Shown: positions 9,003 to 18,760 of the stretch, piece by piece
How positions within the stretch are numbered: position 1 is the first letter of the stretch
Layout of the letters: each line of letters starts with the position of its first letter
NCBI GenBank assembly: GCA_022360055.1
Contig: JAKSDO010000242.1
Location: 1-60,145, forward strand
Length of the DNA: 60,145 bases
From: Cytophagales bacterium
GTDB lineage: Bacteria; Bacteroidota; Bacteroidia; Cytophagales; Cyclobacteriaceae
Direction of reading: 5' to 3'
Made by a program: the position numbers and the translations under genes
Notes under the pieces: generated by a model
What the model was told of the DNA's origin: nothing
The model's database searches: none
What the model saw: the letters and a program-made list of their open reading frames with translations, nothing else

Positions 9003-10067
9003 TCATTCTAGAACTATTAGCTTATTTCTATTACAAATTAATTCCTCATTAATCAATTCAAGTTCTGCCATTTGTAATACACTCTCCCTGTTTTTTAATG
9101 GCTGATCAAATATACGTTTACGGCCAACTCCTTTAAGCTTTTCCAAATCGTAACGCCGCCAAGGTTCAACATGATAAAAAATAAATGCGCGACCATCCTT
9201 CACAGCCACACTGCCATGTCGCGCCATCGAATTATCGAGGTTTCTTGTGCCTCCTTCTTTTAAAATAGTCCCCTGGAATTTCCAACTTTCAGCATCATCT
9301 GAGTTGTACACGAAAAAACCGTCATGCGGATCAGTTATTAGCCAATATTTATTTTGCCAACGGAAGATGAAAGGGGCCTCCTCAAAATTCGAGCCGGTAG
9401 CTTTGGCATTGAAAACATCACTTTCCGAGAAGCCCAGCTTTTTCCACTCCTGTAAATCATGACTTGCTAAATGGTACAACTCGTTTTTTTTAGCTCCGAT
9501 TTCTTTTCCTTTAAACCAAACATGATATAGCCCATCCTTTCGATAAACTGTCGCGTCTATGGTATTCAGATTATCTTCATGTAAACAACCTACCTTTTGC
9601 CAACCATTAACAGGATCGGACAGCGGTGTTTTATAATGGATGATCCAACCTTGACCTCCCCAAGCTCCTTTTGTCGGGACGGTATCGGGCTTCCAGGTGA
9701 CGAACATATGCAAGGTATCATTGGCAGAAATGATTGCGGGTGCCCAATAGGTTGAAGATGCATCTTTTGTGCCTCCAATACCGTCGAATTTACAATAGCC
9801 CTTAAACTCCCAATTCAATAAGTCTTTCGTTACTGCCACACCAATGGGAGTACGCAACCAGGTGTTGTCCAATTTCGGACGACGGGCAGTATAATAGATA
9901 TACCACATCTGGTCGTACTCATTCCATACGATTTCAGGATCGCAAGGGCCACCATAATTTGGATCGATAAAAATCGGAGCAGGAACCGTATGCATTTGTG
10001 CTTTTACAGTGCTGGAGGCAACAAATAAAGACACAAAAACAATATATATATTTAGTTTAAATTTCAT
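9003..10067 (-). CDS. GH43-like five-bladed beta-propeller glycoside hydrolase
   Basis: Secreted enzyme of 354 residues with an Ala-Gln-ending signal peptide (about 1-24, SSTVKAQ). Blade motifs typical of the GH43/GH117 clan are present: an early Asp in CDPEIVWNEYDQMWYIYYTA, a central Asp in IDATVYRKDGLYHVWFKG and a Glu in FEEAPFIFRWQNKYWLITD, fitting the base, modulator and acid positions. Such enzymes remove terminal pentoses, galactose or anhydro-galactose from glycans. The start ATG overlaps the stop of the upstream sulfatase by four bases (ATGA), so the two are translationally coupled. It is the last gene of the PUL core, and its stop lies 50 bases from the recombinase remnant. Confidence 0.85.
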   Translation of the reverse strand: MKFKLNIYIVFVSLFVASSTVKAQMHTVPAPIFIDPNYGGPCDPEIVWNEYDQMWYIYYTARRPKLDNTWLRTPIGVAVTKDLLNWEFKGYCKFDGIGGTKDASSTYWAPAIISANDTLHMFVTWKPDTVPTKGAWGGQGWIIHYKTPLSDPVNGWQKVGCLHEDNLNTIDATVYRKDGLYHVWFKGKEIGAKKNELYHLASHDLQEWKKLGFSESDVFNAKATGSNFEEAPFIFRWQNKYWLITDPHDGFFVYNSDDAESWKFQGTILKEGGTRNLDNSMARHGSVAVKDGRAFIFYHVEPWRRYDLEKLKGVGRKRIFDQPLKNRESVLQMAELELINEELICNRNKLIVLE

Positions 10068-11527
10068 TTCAGCAATTCGGTTTGGTACTTATCCACATCA
10101 ATGTCATGAGGATAATTTTTAACCCAGTCTTCCAAATCACTTTTCAATTCATTCGCCTTGTCAGGCATCACATCTTTTAGATTGTTGCTTTCGCCCACAT
10201 CTGCTATCAGATTGTAAAGCTGTATGTTCGAGCCATCAAAATCCATCAGCAATTTGTAGTCCCCCTTTCTGATGGCCAGATCAGGGTCATTATCGGGGGC
10301 ATATCCAGGCCGGTCGGGTGGTCGAATCCAAAATAAGGGTTTGCTCCGCTGCTGCTCTTCTTTCCCTTCAATAGACAGCAGCATAGATTCACCATCATAG
10401 CTGGCATTTTCGTCACGAGCTGCTCCGGCTATTTCCATAAAGGTGAGTGGAAGATCTATTCCAGCCATTACCGTTTTGGTATTCCTGGTCCCAACTTTGT
10501 CTGCAGGTATTCTTCCGGGCCACCAGGCTACGAAAGGTTCGCGAAATCCCCCTTCGTACAAATTGGTTTTATATCCTCGCAGGATGCCTGCATCATTTAC
10601 CGCCTTATCCGGGCCATTGTCGCTTGTAAAAATGATCAAGGTATTGTTATACAGCCTTTCATCATTTCGTATGTAATCAAACAAGCGTCCCATTTGATTA
10701 TCCATTTCATGCATTACACCAAGAAAGCGGGCCTGCATGGATAAATCGCCTCGCAGGTGCCTTGGCGGCTCGAGTGGCGTATGTATATCATCGGGCCACA
10801 AGTTGATAAAAAAAGGTTTGCCTGCTTTTTGTGCCTCTTTGATTGCCTCAATTGTTCTGTTCACAAATACTTCCGTCATCCTATCACGCTTTTCCCAATG
10901 AATAACACCCCGACCCAATTTTTCAGATTGAATATCCAGTGCACGCTTACCTCCCTTCCACCTATCAAATGTTTCATAGGTGGCCAGGTATCTTTCTCCT
11001 AATCCTTCAAATTGAGTTACAGATTTGTCAAACCCATACTCGCTTATTAATGGTGCATCACCGACATCGCGGCCACCACCCATGTGCCATTTTCCTATAT
11101 GGGCAGTGTAATAGCCGGCATCCTGTAAATTTCTTGCAACCGAAGGTGCATCTAACGACAGGTAATCCTTTATGCCTCTTTGATCATTCTGCGCGCTCGA
11201 ACTGATATATGATGTGATCCCCCAACGAGAGGGATAATTACCTGTAGTAACTGCTGCTCGTGATGGTGAGCAGATCGGTGAGTTCACATAGAATTGGGTA
11301 AATAAAATCCCTTCTGCAGCCAAGCGATCGATGTTGGGTGTGTGTACATCTTTCCGTCCGTAGCACCCCAAATCGGCGTAGCCCATATCATCAATAAAAA
11401 TAAAAATGATATTGGTTTTTTCAGTAATTCGTCCTGATTCCGGACTGCATCCACAGGAGAAAACAATTGCCAAAGTTGCAATCCATAGTATGATTTTTTT
11501 TGCGGAAATTTTATTGATGCACTTCAT
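10064..11527 (-). CDS. S1-family formylglycine-dependent sulfatase, lipoprotein
   Basis: Hydrolyses sulfate esters on the glycan, 487 residues. The signal sequence ends FSCGC, giving a lipidated Cys. The calcium-binding FIDDMGYADLGCYG lies at about 44-57. The formylglycine site is the canonical C-S-P-S-R (Cys86) followed by AAVTTGNYPSRWG. Further S1 motifs are GKWHMGG and FTSDNGPDK. The Cys must be converted to formylglycine, and no maturase is encoded in the window. The gap from the upstream sulfatase is 27 bases, and its stop overlaps the GH43-like start downstream. Confidence 0.96.
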   Translation of the reverse strand: MKCINKISAKKIILWIATLAIVFSCGCSPESGRITEKTNIIFIFIDDMGYADLGCYGRKDVHTPNIDRLAAEGILFTQFYVNSPICSPSRAAVTTGNYPSRWGITSYISSSAQNDQRGIKDYLSLDAPSVARNLQDAGYYTAHIGKWHMGGGRDVGDAPLISEYGFDKSVTQFEGLGERYLATYETFDRWKGGKRALDIQSEKLGRGVIHWEKRDRMTEVFVNRTIEAIKEAQKAGKPFFINLWPDDIHTPLEPPRHLRGDLSMQARFLGVMHEMDNQMGRLFDYIRNDERLYNNTLIIFTSDNGPDKAVNDAGILRGYKTNLYEGGFREPFVAWWPGRIPADKVGTRNTKTVMAGIDLPLTFMEIAGAARDENASYDGESMLLSIEGKEEQQRSKPLFWIRPPDRPGYAPDNDPDLAIRKGDYKLLMDFDGSNIQLYNLIADVGESNNLKDVMPDKANELKSDLEDWVKNYPHDIDVDKYQTELLK

Positions 11528-11554
11528 TGTATCATATCCTGCTTTTAGTACTTT

Positions 11555-13075
11555 TTATCTTCCAGGCTTCATTCTGGCTTTTGGATGCCCATTAAGCTGC
11601 CTTTCCAATTCTAAAACTATTTCCTGTTTTTCCGAAGCCCAGTTTTTGGTTTCATGCGGATCGTTTTGGTAGTCATATAGTTCATAAAGGACTTCCTTAG
11701 ATGCATCGCGTGTATGAGTCCAGCGAACCATGCGATATTGCAGTGTTCGAATGGCTTCCCCTAAATATCCTCCCCTGATAAAGGAGTGGTACGCATGATC
11801 TTTTAGTCGTTCGTTTCCATTTTTCAGGACCGGTACCAAGCTCATGCCATCAATCGGCTGTGGGCCATTCGGTTTACCGAGCCCTGCCAGATCTGCCAGA
11901 GTTGTGTAAATATCAACCGTTTCGGTTAGTTGCTCAGTTACAGAGCCAGGAGTCGTGACTCCCGGTGCGACGTAAATGATCGGGATGCGTGTCGCTTGCT
12001 CAAAATTGGTGTGTTTTGTCCAAACGCCATGGTCACCTAAATGCCAGCCGTGGTCGCCCCAAAGCACAATAATCGTATTTTCATCAAGGCCTAGTCGTTC
12101 CAGTTCATCCATCACACGACCCAATTGAGCATCCATATAACTCATGCTTGCATAATAACCGTGAATTAATTTACGCTTGAGATCTTTGTCGTAAATGCCG
12201 AGTTCCTGCTCTGGCACAGGGAAAAACTGGGTAATTTCGCCTCGTCGTTTCAACGCACATTGCGGAGCACCTATCGGTTGCTCCTCATTTACCGGCATCG
12301 GCAATTCTTTCGGATCATACAAATCCCAGTATTTTTTAGGAACACAAAAAGGCAGATGCGGTCGAGCAAACCCAACTGCCATGAAGAAAGGCTGATCAGG
12401 GTTTTTACGTAACTTCCGTAAACGATCTATGGCATGCGTGGCGATCCTTCCATCAGCATAGGCTTCATCTAGGACATTTGGGCTTTCCCATGCCGCACCG
12501 CGAGGTAATTCCTTATTCTTTGGAAGATCTTCGATGAACATCCTGGAGTTTTGAAAAAACGCCTCTTCGCGCGTTAGCTGTCCCTTCGTACTTTCGGGAA
12601 GTAAATACTCAATGACCTTTTCCTTATGATGAGGAATGCTCCACGAAGCATCATCGTTGGTGTTGCCATGCCCGATATGAAATACTTTTCCCATGGACTC
12701 TACATGATAACCTGCCTGCATGAAGTACTGCGGCAAGGTGACTGCGTCGGGATATAGATCCCGAAACTCTGTTCCGAAACTGTAGATTCCCGTACTCGTC
12801 GAACGCGACCCAAGCATCAGATTATATCTCGAAGCCATGCAAACGGCCTGGTTGCAGTAGGCATTTTTAAAGGTCATCCCCATGTCGGCTAGCCGGTCTA
12901 TGTTCGGACTGAGCGCGACTTTATCACCATAGGCTCCCAAAGTCGGTTTTAGGTCATCAACTAATAGGAGTAGAATATTTGGTTTGTCTTCCTTAGTATT
13001 TTCAGATGTTTTTGGACTGATGCCTAAAAACAAAAGTGCTATTAATAATAGTTTATAATTCTTCATATTCTCCAA
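11555..13075 (-). CDS. Iduronate-2-sulfatase-like S1 sulfatase
   Basis: A 506-residue secreted sulfatase of the iduronate-2-sulfatase type. This is supported by NILLLLVDDLKPTLGAYGD at the metal site (Asp40, Asp41), the formylglycine motif C-M-A-S-R with Cys79 followed by YNLMLGSRSTSTGIY, the text GKVFHIGHG, and WGDHGWHLGDHGVWTKHTNFE near the C-terminal half. Alanine in place of the motif proline is allowed in the CxPSR/CxASR class. By family analogy it would desulfate position 2 of a uronic acid or a similar ring; the real substrate here is unknown. It directly abuts the broken enolase-type gene upstream, with no spacer. Confidence 0.95.
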   Translation of the reverse strand: MENMKNYKLLLIALLFLGISPKTSENTKEDKPNILLLLVDDLKPTLGAYGDKVALSPNIDRLADMGMTFKNAYCNQAVCMASRYNLMLGSRSTSTGIYSFGTEFRDLYPDAVTLPQYFMQAGYHVESMGKVFHIGHGNTNDDASWSIPHHKEKVIEYLLPESTKGQLTREEAFFQNSRMFIEDLPKNKELPRGAAWESPNVLDEAYADGRIATHAIDRLRKLRKNPDQPFFMAVGFARPHLPFCVPKKYWDLYDPKELPMPVNEEQPIGAPQCALKRRGEITQFFPVPEQELGIYDKDLKRKLIHGYYASMSYMDAQLGRVMDELERLGLDENTIIVLWGDHGWHLGDHGVWTKHTNFEQATRIPIIYVAPGVTTPGSVTEQLTETVDIYTTLADLAGLGKPNGPQPIDGMSLVPVLKNGNERLKDHAYHSFIRGGYLGEAIRTLQYRMVRWTHTRDASKEVLYELYDYQNDPHETKNWASEKQEIVLELERQLNGHPKARMKPGR

Positions 13076-13411
13076 TTATGTCTTTAATAATTTCATTCCA
13101 AAACCCGGTTCATCTGATACTCTGATTTTCCCATTTACTATTGGATAGTCTCCGTAATCAATATCGTCTGACTCACATGTTACGCCTTCGATGGTACATA
13201 CATTCCCTAATCCGGCAGAAAGGTGGGCAGTATAATGCGTTTTCAAGCGATTCCCCCAGCAATGAGGGCTACTCAACATACTCATATTTTGAAGTTCCTT
13301 TAGTTGCTTTTCTTTTTCATCTGATATTGCCCAGGCATGTGGCATTAAACAGCCACTTATTAGGGCGGACCCCGATATACGTAAAAATTTACTTCGTCTC
13401 ATATTTGCCAT
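13076..13411 (-). pseudogene. Enolase-superfamily dehydratase/cycloisomerase with large internal deletion
   Basis: Only 111 codons remain of what should be a protein of about 400. The first 28 residues are a Tat-like signal peptide (RRSKFLRISGSALISG), followed by a short charged stretch. The reading then jumps to the end of the barrel domain (PHCWGNRLKTHYTAHLSAGL) and the C-terminal capping tail with CTIEGVTCESDDIDYG and PGFGMKLL, characteristic of mandelate racemase/muconate lactonizing relatives. The junction is in frame. About 300 residues including all metal ligands are missing, so it cannot be catalytic. It overlaps the upstream sulfatase by 23 bases. A second ATG at 13402 fits the signal peptide equally well. 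Confidence 0.8.
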
Positions 13412-14801
13412 AGTTTGTTGGTTGCCAATTTGTTAAAATAGGTCCTGACATAATCCTCTTATCAAAGTATCTTGGATTTTGTATTTCAGCTTTAAATTCA
13501 TAAAAATTCTCAATCTCACTTTGAAGTGCTTGTATCACTTTCTGGTTTGCTTCAACCAAATTGATAGACTCAATAGAATCACGCTTTATATCAAATAATT
13601 CTACTTCACTTATTATCGAATCATTGTCAGGGGCATTACGGCGCCATATAACCTTCCAATCATTTGAGTTTAGAGCGAAGTGCTCTACTTTGTCAGCATT
13701 CTGATCAAGATAGGTGAACCAGGGTCGGTCGGGAAGTCGCCCTCCTCTCATAGCAGCTAGTACGCTTATACCATCCAACTCGTTATCTGGTACATCTTTA
13801 TAGCCAGCAATTTCCATAAGGGTTGGAAATATATCGATATAGCCCATTCTTTCATTAACAATCTTACCACCAGAGAGATGTCCGTTGGGCCATTGTACTG
13901 CAGCAACTACATGTATTCCTCCCTGGTAAACGGTGAGTTTTGAACCTCGATGAGGAGCATTATCAGCTATATTATTCACTCCACCGTTGTCGCTAAAAAA
14001 TAAAATGAAGGTATTGTCAAGCTGACCACGGTCTTCGATAATTTGAACAATTCTCCCAATATTTTCATCCATACACTTCACCATTGCAGCATACGTTTGT
14101 TTCTTCCCCTTTCTATGTGGGTATTTTGCCAGGTCTTCCTCTTTTGCCTGAAACGGAGAATGAGGGGCAGTGAATGGAATATATAAAAAAAATGGTTCTT
14201 CCAGGGGAACGGTATTAATGAATTCTATTGAAGCGTTGCCTATCAAATCAGTCGTATATCCTTCTTTATCAGATTGATGATATAATTCCTGCCAATCACG
14301 CTCTCCATCTCTGACTTGCGTGAAATAATCTACCGCACCATTGTGACAGCCTTCAAAATAAGTAAATCCCTGATTTGCGGGCAACCACTTCTGCTGCCTG
14401 TGCCCCAGATGCCATTTACCTACTATTCCCCTGTGATTATAACCGGCTTCTGCCAACATCTCGGCAATCGTAAACTCCTCGGCAGGCATACCAAATTCTC
14501 GATGAGGGGGAATCACAGCCCGCATCAATCCAAAACGTATTGGATATCGGCCTGTCATCAGCCCAGCACGCGTCGGTGAACACATAGGCGCAGAATAGAA
14601 CTGTTCCAGTTGCACACCATTCTTTGCAAGTCTGTCAATATTAGGCGTGTTAATATCGCTGCCATGAAATCCTACATCAGCATAGCCCAGGTCATCTGCC
14701 AGAATAATCAGTATGTTCGGTTGCTGCCCAGCATCCGTTTTGATACAAGCCTGCAAGCTGATCGTTAATAGCAAAACCAAATAAAGGACTCTTTTATTCA
14801 T
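13389..14801 (-). CDS. S1-family sulfatase, lipoprotein
   Basis: A 470-residue exported sulfatase. The N-terminus ends in SLQAC (Cys19), a lipobox. Key parts are ILADDLGYADVGFHG at the metal site, the formylglycine motif C-S-P-T-R (Cys74) with AGLMTGRYPIRFG, then VGKWHLGH, FIPFTAPHSPF-type text (LYIPFTAPHSPF) and FFSDNGGVNN. This resembles arylsulfatase A/B-type and galactosamine-sulfatase-like members. It overlaps the upstream fusion hydrolase by 8 bases and the downstream broken enolase-type gene by 23, so it sits in a compact operon. Confidence 0.95.
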   Translation of the reverse strand: MNKRVLYLVLLLTISLQACIKTDAGQQPNILIILADDLGYADVGFHGSDINTPNIDRLAKNGVQLEQFYSAPMCSPTRAGLMTGRYPIRFGLMRAVIPPHREFGMPAEEFTIAEMLAEAGYNHRGIVGKWHLGHRQQKWLPANQGFTYFEGCHNGAVDYFTQVRDGERDWQELYHQSDKEGYTTDLIGNASIEFINTVPLEEPFFLYIPFTAPHSPFQAKEEDLAKYPHRKGKKQTYAAMVKCMDENIGRIVQIIEDRGQLDNTFILFFSDNGGVNNIADNAPHRGSKLTVYQGGIHVVAAVQWPNGHLSGGKIVNERMGYIDIFPTLMEIAGYKDVPDNELDGISVLAAMRGGRLPDRPWFTYLDQNADKVEHFALNSNDWKVIWRRNAPDNDSIISEVELFDIKRDSIESINLVEANQKVIQALQSEIENFYEFKAEIQNPRYFDKRIMSGPILTNWQPTNYGKYETK

Positions 14802-17091
14802 ATTTAAAACCGCTAAAACTCAACTTCTGAGCCTCATCAGAACCGGGAGTTGCATATGCTGAATCCTTTGCGCGAATGATCAGTTCTCCTTTCCCATCCG
14901 TGTAAACATCAAGTGGAACAATCGTTGTACCTCGCTGGTTGATCGAACTTGCAGTAAACATTAAGTGCTCTTCCTCTATCCCGTCTGGATCTAATGGAGG
15001 TACATTGGCATTAAAAAAGGCAGTGCACCACCAATTTCCATCTTTGGTTTTAAAAGGCGTTCCATGGCCAAGAAATCGACCAACGAACTTTCGCTCGCTA
15101 TAAGGACCTGTGATCTCATCAGCAACGGCATAGTATAAATTGTATGTGCCTCTACGTCCAATCCCCGTTGACCAACCGGTACCAAAGAGTACGTACCTGC
15201 CTTCAATTTTCATGATCAGGCATCCTTCATGTCCCATTTTCTTCATGCCACCACTTGGCCCGATGGTAATTGGTTCTCCTACGAAATCAGAGAAATCAGC
15301 ATTCAATTTCGCAATTTGAGTTGCACCCCAAACCAACCACCAGCTTCCCTGCCCGTCCGGCAGGCGGGCGTCATTGTCTTTGAACAATGAGGGATCATGA
15401 CGATGTCCAATCTTATCTCCCATTGGATTTTCCCATGGCCCTACAAGTTCCGATCCGTTGGAGAGTGAAAGATTGGAGGCCCTTACAGGATATGGGCTTG
15501 TGTGTGTCAGTGCCCAGCGGTCACCCAACCAATGGATTTCAGGCGCCCACAAAAGCCAATCTGCGGGATCGGTTTCTTCAAACCTTCTTGGATTCACACT
15601 TGGCCAAATGCCGTCAATAAGACTGTAGGCATCTTCAGCAGCTTCCCACTCAATAAGGTCTTTACTTTTCCATATCCTGGCTTTCCAACCAACACAGGAG
15701 TGACTTTGCAAACCAATATTATATGGATCTGTAGCGATGAGTTCTTCTTCGTTCAAAGGTGTTGTGCCGGTCAGGTAATAGTCACCATCAGGGCCAATAT
15801 TGATAAAGGGATCGCGAATCCATCCTTCCTTTATAAACAATGCTTTGTCGCGATTCTTCAACCCTGCCTCAATAGTTCCTCTGTTATCAGCTTTTGCCAA
15901 TTCAGGCACCTTATAGGGAGTGGTGATCGGTACTGAAGTCATTCTTTTGATAAGCCTGGTTTCTTTGATATTATATGGAGTTCCATCCGCTCTGAATACA
16001 TCATGGAACCACGGATCGGGTTCGTCGGTAAACCTCTCCCGCCATGACTTCCAGGGATACATGGTCTGTGATTTACCACTGAATAGCCCCCAATTATAAG
16101 CTGCTACTCGGTTTTTATGAAAAATGGGTAATATCCCCTCAAAGGTAGAGCCGGCCGATCGTGCCATATACTCCGTACACATGATGGGTCGATCGTACTT
16201 TTTCAGTCTACATACCATCTTCTCCGTATCTTCAGGGCCCATGTAGCTGTGAAATGAAATAACATCAGATTGCTGCAGGCTAAATTTTTCGATCGAATCG
16301 GGAGCATCTAACCACGTTGGTGCACCCCAAACACCAACCGTCAATGGTTGTGAAGGGCCAATTTCGCGAGCCCATCGAAAAGATTTTTCAAGCAATTCCA
16401 ATGCTCTTTTCAATTTCTCCTCTTTTGGCATTTCCGGTTCTTTGCTTCTTCCTCCAAAATTTCCTGCATTTGAATTGTCAGGTTCGTTAAACATATCCCA
16501 TATTAACACGCGCTTATCATCCTTGTACCTCGAGATTACCGATTGGACATAGGACTTCAATTCGTCCTGCTTATTAGAATCCTCCAGAATCTTTCTACCT
16601 GGAGACTGGACCCAACCGGAATTATGGACATGAGGCACTGGATCTGGTTGTTTTCCAGCTTTTGGATAAGGATTCCAGACTCCATCAAAAATCACAAACA
16701 TGATCTTGATGCCGTGTTTTTCAGCGATCTCAAGAAACTTATCTACGCGACTAAAGAATCCATCAGGATCCTGTTTCCAGACCAGGTCATGAAGAAATAC
16801 CCGCATGGTATTCATGCCAATTTCGGAAGCCTTTCGAAATTCGAAATCTATCCTATCAGGATCAAAGGTATCTTGCTGCCACATTTCCAGTTGATTAATT
16901 GCTGATGATGGCACATAATTTCCACCTACCAATAAGGGCAATTGATCATACCAATGATTAGCTTGGTCAACTGACCAGCGCCGAGCTTGTTTTTCATGGA
17001 CAGACGAATGTTCCCGATTGCTGTTACAGGCAGCAATCGCAAAAAGCAAGATTAGAGATGTGAGTATATATCTTAAGGTTATTGTTTTCAT
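14794..17091 (-). CDS. Two-domain hydrolase: GH5-like TIM barrel fused to GH43-like beta-propeller
   Basis: A 765-residue lipoprotein (IAACNSN). Residues about 45-385 form a clan-A TIM barrel similar to GH5-type mannanase/cellulase barrels, with MNTMRVFLHD, the acid/base Glu203 in MFNEPDNS and the likely nucleophile Glu307 in CTEYMARS. Residues about 415-755 form a five-bladed GH43-like propeller (DPFINIGPDGDYYLTGT, LLWAPEIHWLGDRWALTHT, HDPSLFKDND, GHEGCLIMKIEGRYVLFGTG). Both halves keep plausible catalytic acids. Fusion suggests consecutive cuts on one substrate. It sits between two sulfatases, overlapping one by 8 bases. The exact specificity of each half is not inferable. Confidence 0.88.
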   Translation of the reverse strand: MKTITLRYILTSLILLFAIAACNSNREHSSVHEKQARRWSVDQANHWYDQLPLLVGGNYVPSSAINQLEMWQQDTFDPDRIDFEFRKASEIGMNTMRVFLHDLVWKQDPDGFFSRVDKFLEIAEKHGIKIMFVIFDGVWNPYPKAGKQPDPVPHVHNSGWVQSPGRKILEDSNKQDELKSYVQSVISRYKDDKRVLIWDMFNEPDNSNAGNFGGRSKEPEMPKEEKLKRALELLEKSFRWAREIGPSQPLTVGVWGAPTWLDAPDSIEKFSLQQSDVISFHSYMGPEDTEKMVCRLKKYDRPIMCTEYMARSAGSTFEGILPIFHKNRVAAYNWGLFSGKSQTMYPWKSWRERFTDEPDPWFHDVFRADGTPYNIKETRLIKRMTSVPITTPYKVPELAKADNRGTIEAGLKNRDKALFIKEGWIRDPFINIGPDGDYYLTGTTPLNEEELIATDPYNIGLQSHSCVGWKARIWKSKDLIEWEAAEDAYSLIDGIWPSVNPRRFEETDPADWLLWAPEIHWLGDRWALTHTSPYPVRASNLSLSNGSELVGPWENPMGDKIGHRHDPSLFKDNDARLPDGQGSWWLVWGATQIAKLNADFSDFVGEPITIGPSGGMKKMGHEGCLIMKIEGRYVLFGTGWSTGIGRRGTYNLYYAVADEITGPYSERKFVGRFLGHGTPFKTKDGNWWCTAFFNANVPPLDPDGIEEEHLMFTASSINQRGTTIVPLDVYTDGKGELIIRAKDSAYATPGSDEAQKLSFSGFKYE

Positions 17092-17102
17092 TGTATTTGA
17101 AG

Positions 17103-18758
17103 CTAAGTTTTATTCTTTCTCTTTTGCCTGTATAGCTTTTGTACTTCGTTCCAGGGCAAAACATGATTTTCTGTCGCCCAATCAGAATACATTTCAGCCA
17201 TCTCTTTCACTTTTTCAGGCAATTCTGCTGACAGGTCATGCATCTCTGTGCGATCCGTTTCCATGTCATACAATTCCCATTTCGTTTCGGCTACTTTACT
17301 CCATTTCGAAACCAGTTTATATTTGCCTAGACGCACAGCCTTGTTGCCCTCATGTTCCCAAAATATTGGTTCCGTGTGAATTCGAATGTCCTCTCCTTTG
17401 AATAAGGGCAGGAGACTTTTACCTGAAGCAGGCACAATTTGGTTCCCTTGATATTCATCTGGATAATGTGTGTCAGCAGCATCGATAAATGTGGCCATGA
17501 TATCTGGCAGAAAGCCATACTCAGAGATCAACTTGCCATTGTTTTCGGCAGGAATAGCATCTGGCCAGTGTACGATAAACGGAGTACCAATACCGCCCTC
17601 ATGTACCCAATGTTTATATTCCCGATAAGGCGTATTAGATGCATTTGCCCAGGCCCTGCCATACGAGAGTACATACCCGTCCTTCGTCTCTAGTTGCTCG
17701 GTGGGACCACTTCCCAACTCATTAAATTCAGCACAGGCACCATTATCATTTAGGAAGATAATCAGTGTATTATCAATAATATTTTGAGATTTCAGATGAT
17801 CAACCAATCTGCCGATATTTTGATCCATCCGGTCGATCATAGCAGAATAGATGGCCCTGCGGGTATCCAGCTCAGCTTTCTGCTCATCAGTTAACGAATC
17901 CCACTGACGTGAATCCTGTTTGGTTAGTTCCCAACGATCATCAATAATTCCCAATTCTTTCATGCGAGCAAAGCGTGTTTCTCGCATTTTGGTCCAACCA
18001 TCAACATACTTTCCTTTATATTTTTCCACAACCTCTTGAGGAGCGTGTAAAGGCCAATGAGGTGCGGTATATGCCAGGTAAAGAAAAAATGGTTTTTCGC
18101 TATTTTCATCTCGTGCCTCATCAATAAATTTTATAGCATACTCTGTAAAGGCATCTGTTGTGTAATAATCTTCTCCTACCTCAGATATCGTGTCATTCAT
18201 ATAGGTAATACCTCGAGGATATTCCGGTTTAAAGAAGTTACTAGCTCCCGGAATGATGCCATAGAATTTTTCAAACCCTCGTTGTAATGGCCATTTCGAT
18301 TTGTCTGATATCCCCAAATGCCATTTGCCTGTCATCAGAGAGGTGTATCCAGCATCTTTAAGAACCTCAGCTATTGTCACACATTTTTTGTTGAGGAATC
18401 CACGGTATTCCGGTATGCCCAGATCATGATGTTTGAAATATTTTGGAGTATTAGTCATATGTCCGATGCCAGATTGGTGAGGATAGCAGCCTGTCATAAG
18501 ACTAGCACGCGTTGGACAACAACGAGCTCCATTGTAAAACTGAGTAAAGCGCAAGCCATTCCCCGCCAATTTATCCAGGTTAGGTGTCTCTACTTCACCG
18601 CCATAACACCCCAGGTCTGAATAACCCATGTCGTCAGATAGGATTAAAATGATATTTGGGCGATACTGATTCGACCTATCGGAATCATTTTTTTGGTTTT
18701 TAGTGCAACCAGCAACTATGAAAACACACAATAAAAAAAGTAGAAATTGTTTCTTCAT
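17103..18758 (-). CDS. S1-family arylsulfatase, lipoprotein
   Basis: A 551-residue sulfatase with a lipobox VAGC (Cys18). The metal site is LSDDMGYSDLGCYGGE, and the formylglycine motif C-C-P-T-R starts at Cys80 with ASLMTGCYPHQSGIGHM. TGKWHLG and LAYTAPHWPLHAP follow, along with FLNDNGAC and WEHEGNKAVR, all typical of the large arylsulfatase subgroup. It is a clear paralog of the sulfatase at 47863-49497, sharing the GARCCPTRA site, the HAP text and the EHxGNKAVR tail. It lies 2 bases after the upstream sulfatase and 11 bases before the downstream fusion hydrolase. Confidence 0.96.
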   Translation of the reverse strand: MKKQFLLFLLCVFIVAGCTKNQKNDSDRSNQYRPNIILILSDDMGYSDLGCYGGEVETPNLDKLAGNGLRFTQFYNGARCCPTRASLMTGCYPHQSGIGHMTNTPKYFKHHDLGIPEYRGFLNKKCVTIAEVLKDAGYTSLMTGKWHLGISDKSKWPLQRGFEKFYGIIPGASNFFKPEYPRGITYMNDTISEVGEDYYTTDAFTEYAIKFIDEARDENSEKPFFLYLAYTAPHWPLHAPQEVVEKYKGKYVDGWTKMRETRFARMKELGIIDDRWELTKQDSRQWDSLTDEQKAELDTRRAIYSAMIDRMDQNIGRLVDHLKSQNIIDNTLIIFLNDNGACAEFNELGSGPTEQLETKDGYVLSYGRAWANASNTPYREYKHWVHEGGIGTPFIVHWPDAIPAENNGKLISEYGFLPDIMATFIDAADTHYPDEYQGNQIVPASGKSLLPLFKGEDIRIHTEPIFWEHEGNKAVRLGKYKLVSKWSKVAETKWELYDMETDRTEMHDLSAELPEKVKEMAEMYSDWATENHVLPWNEVQKLYRQKRKNKT

Positions 18759-18760
18759 GA

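Noticed and set aside
9247-9462. Plus-strand ORFs of 60-140 codons opposite the PUL genes
   Set aside because: They lie fully antisense to well-supported genes, have no family likeness or leader signals, and are best explained as shadows of minus-strand coding bias.
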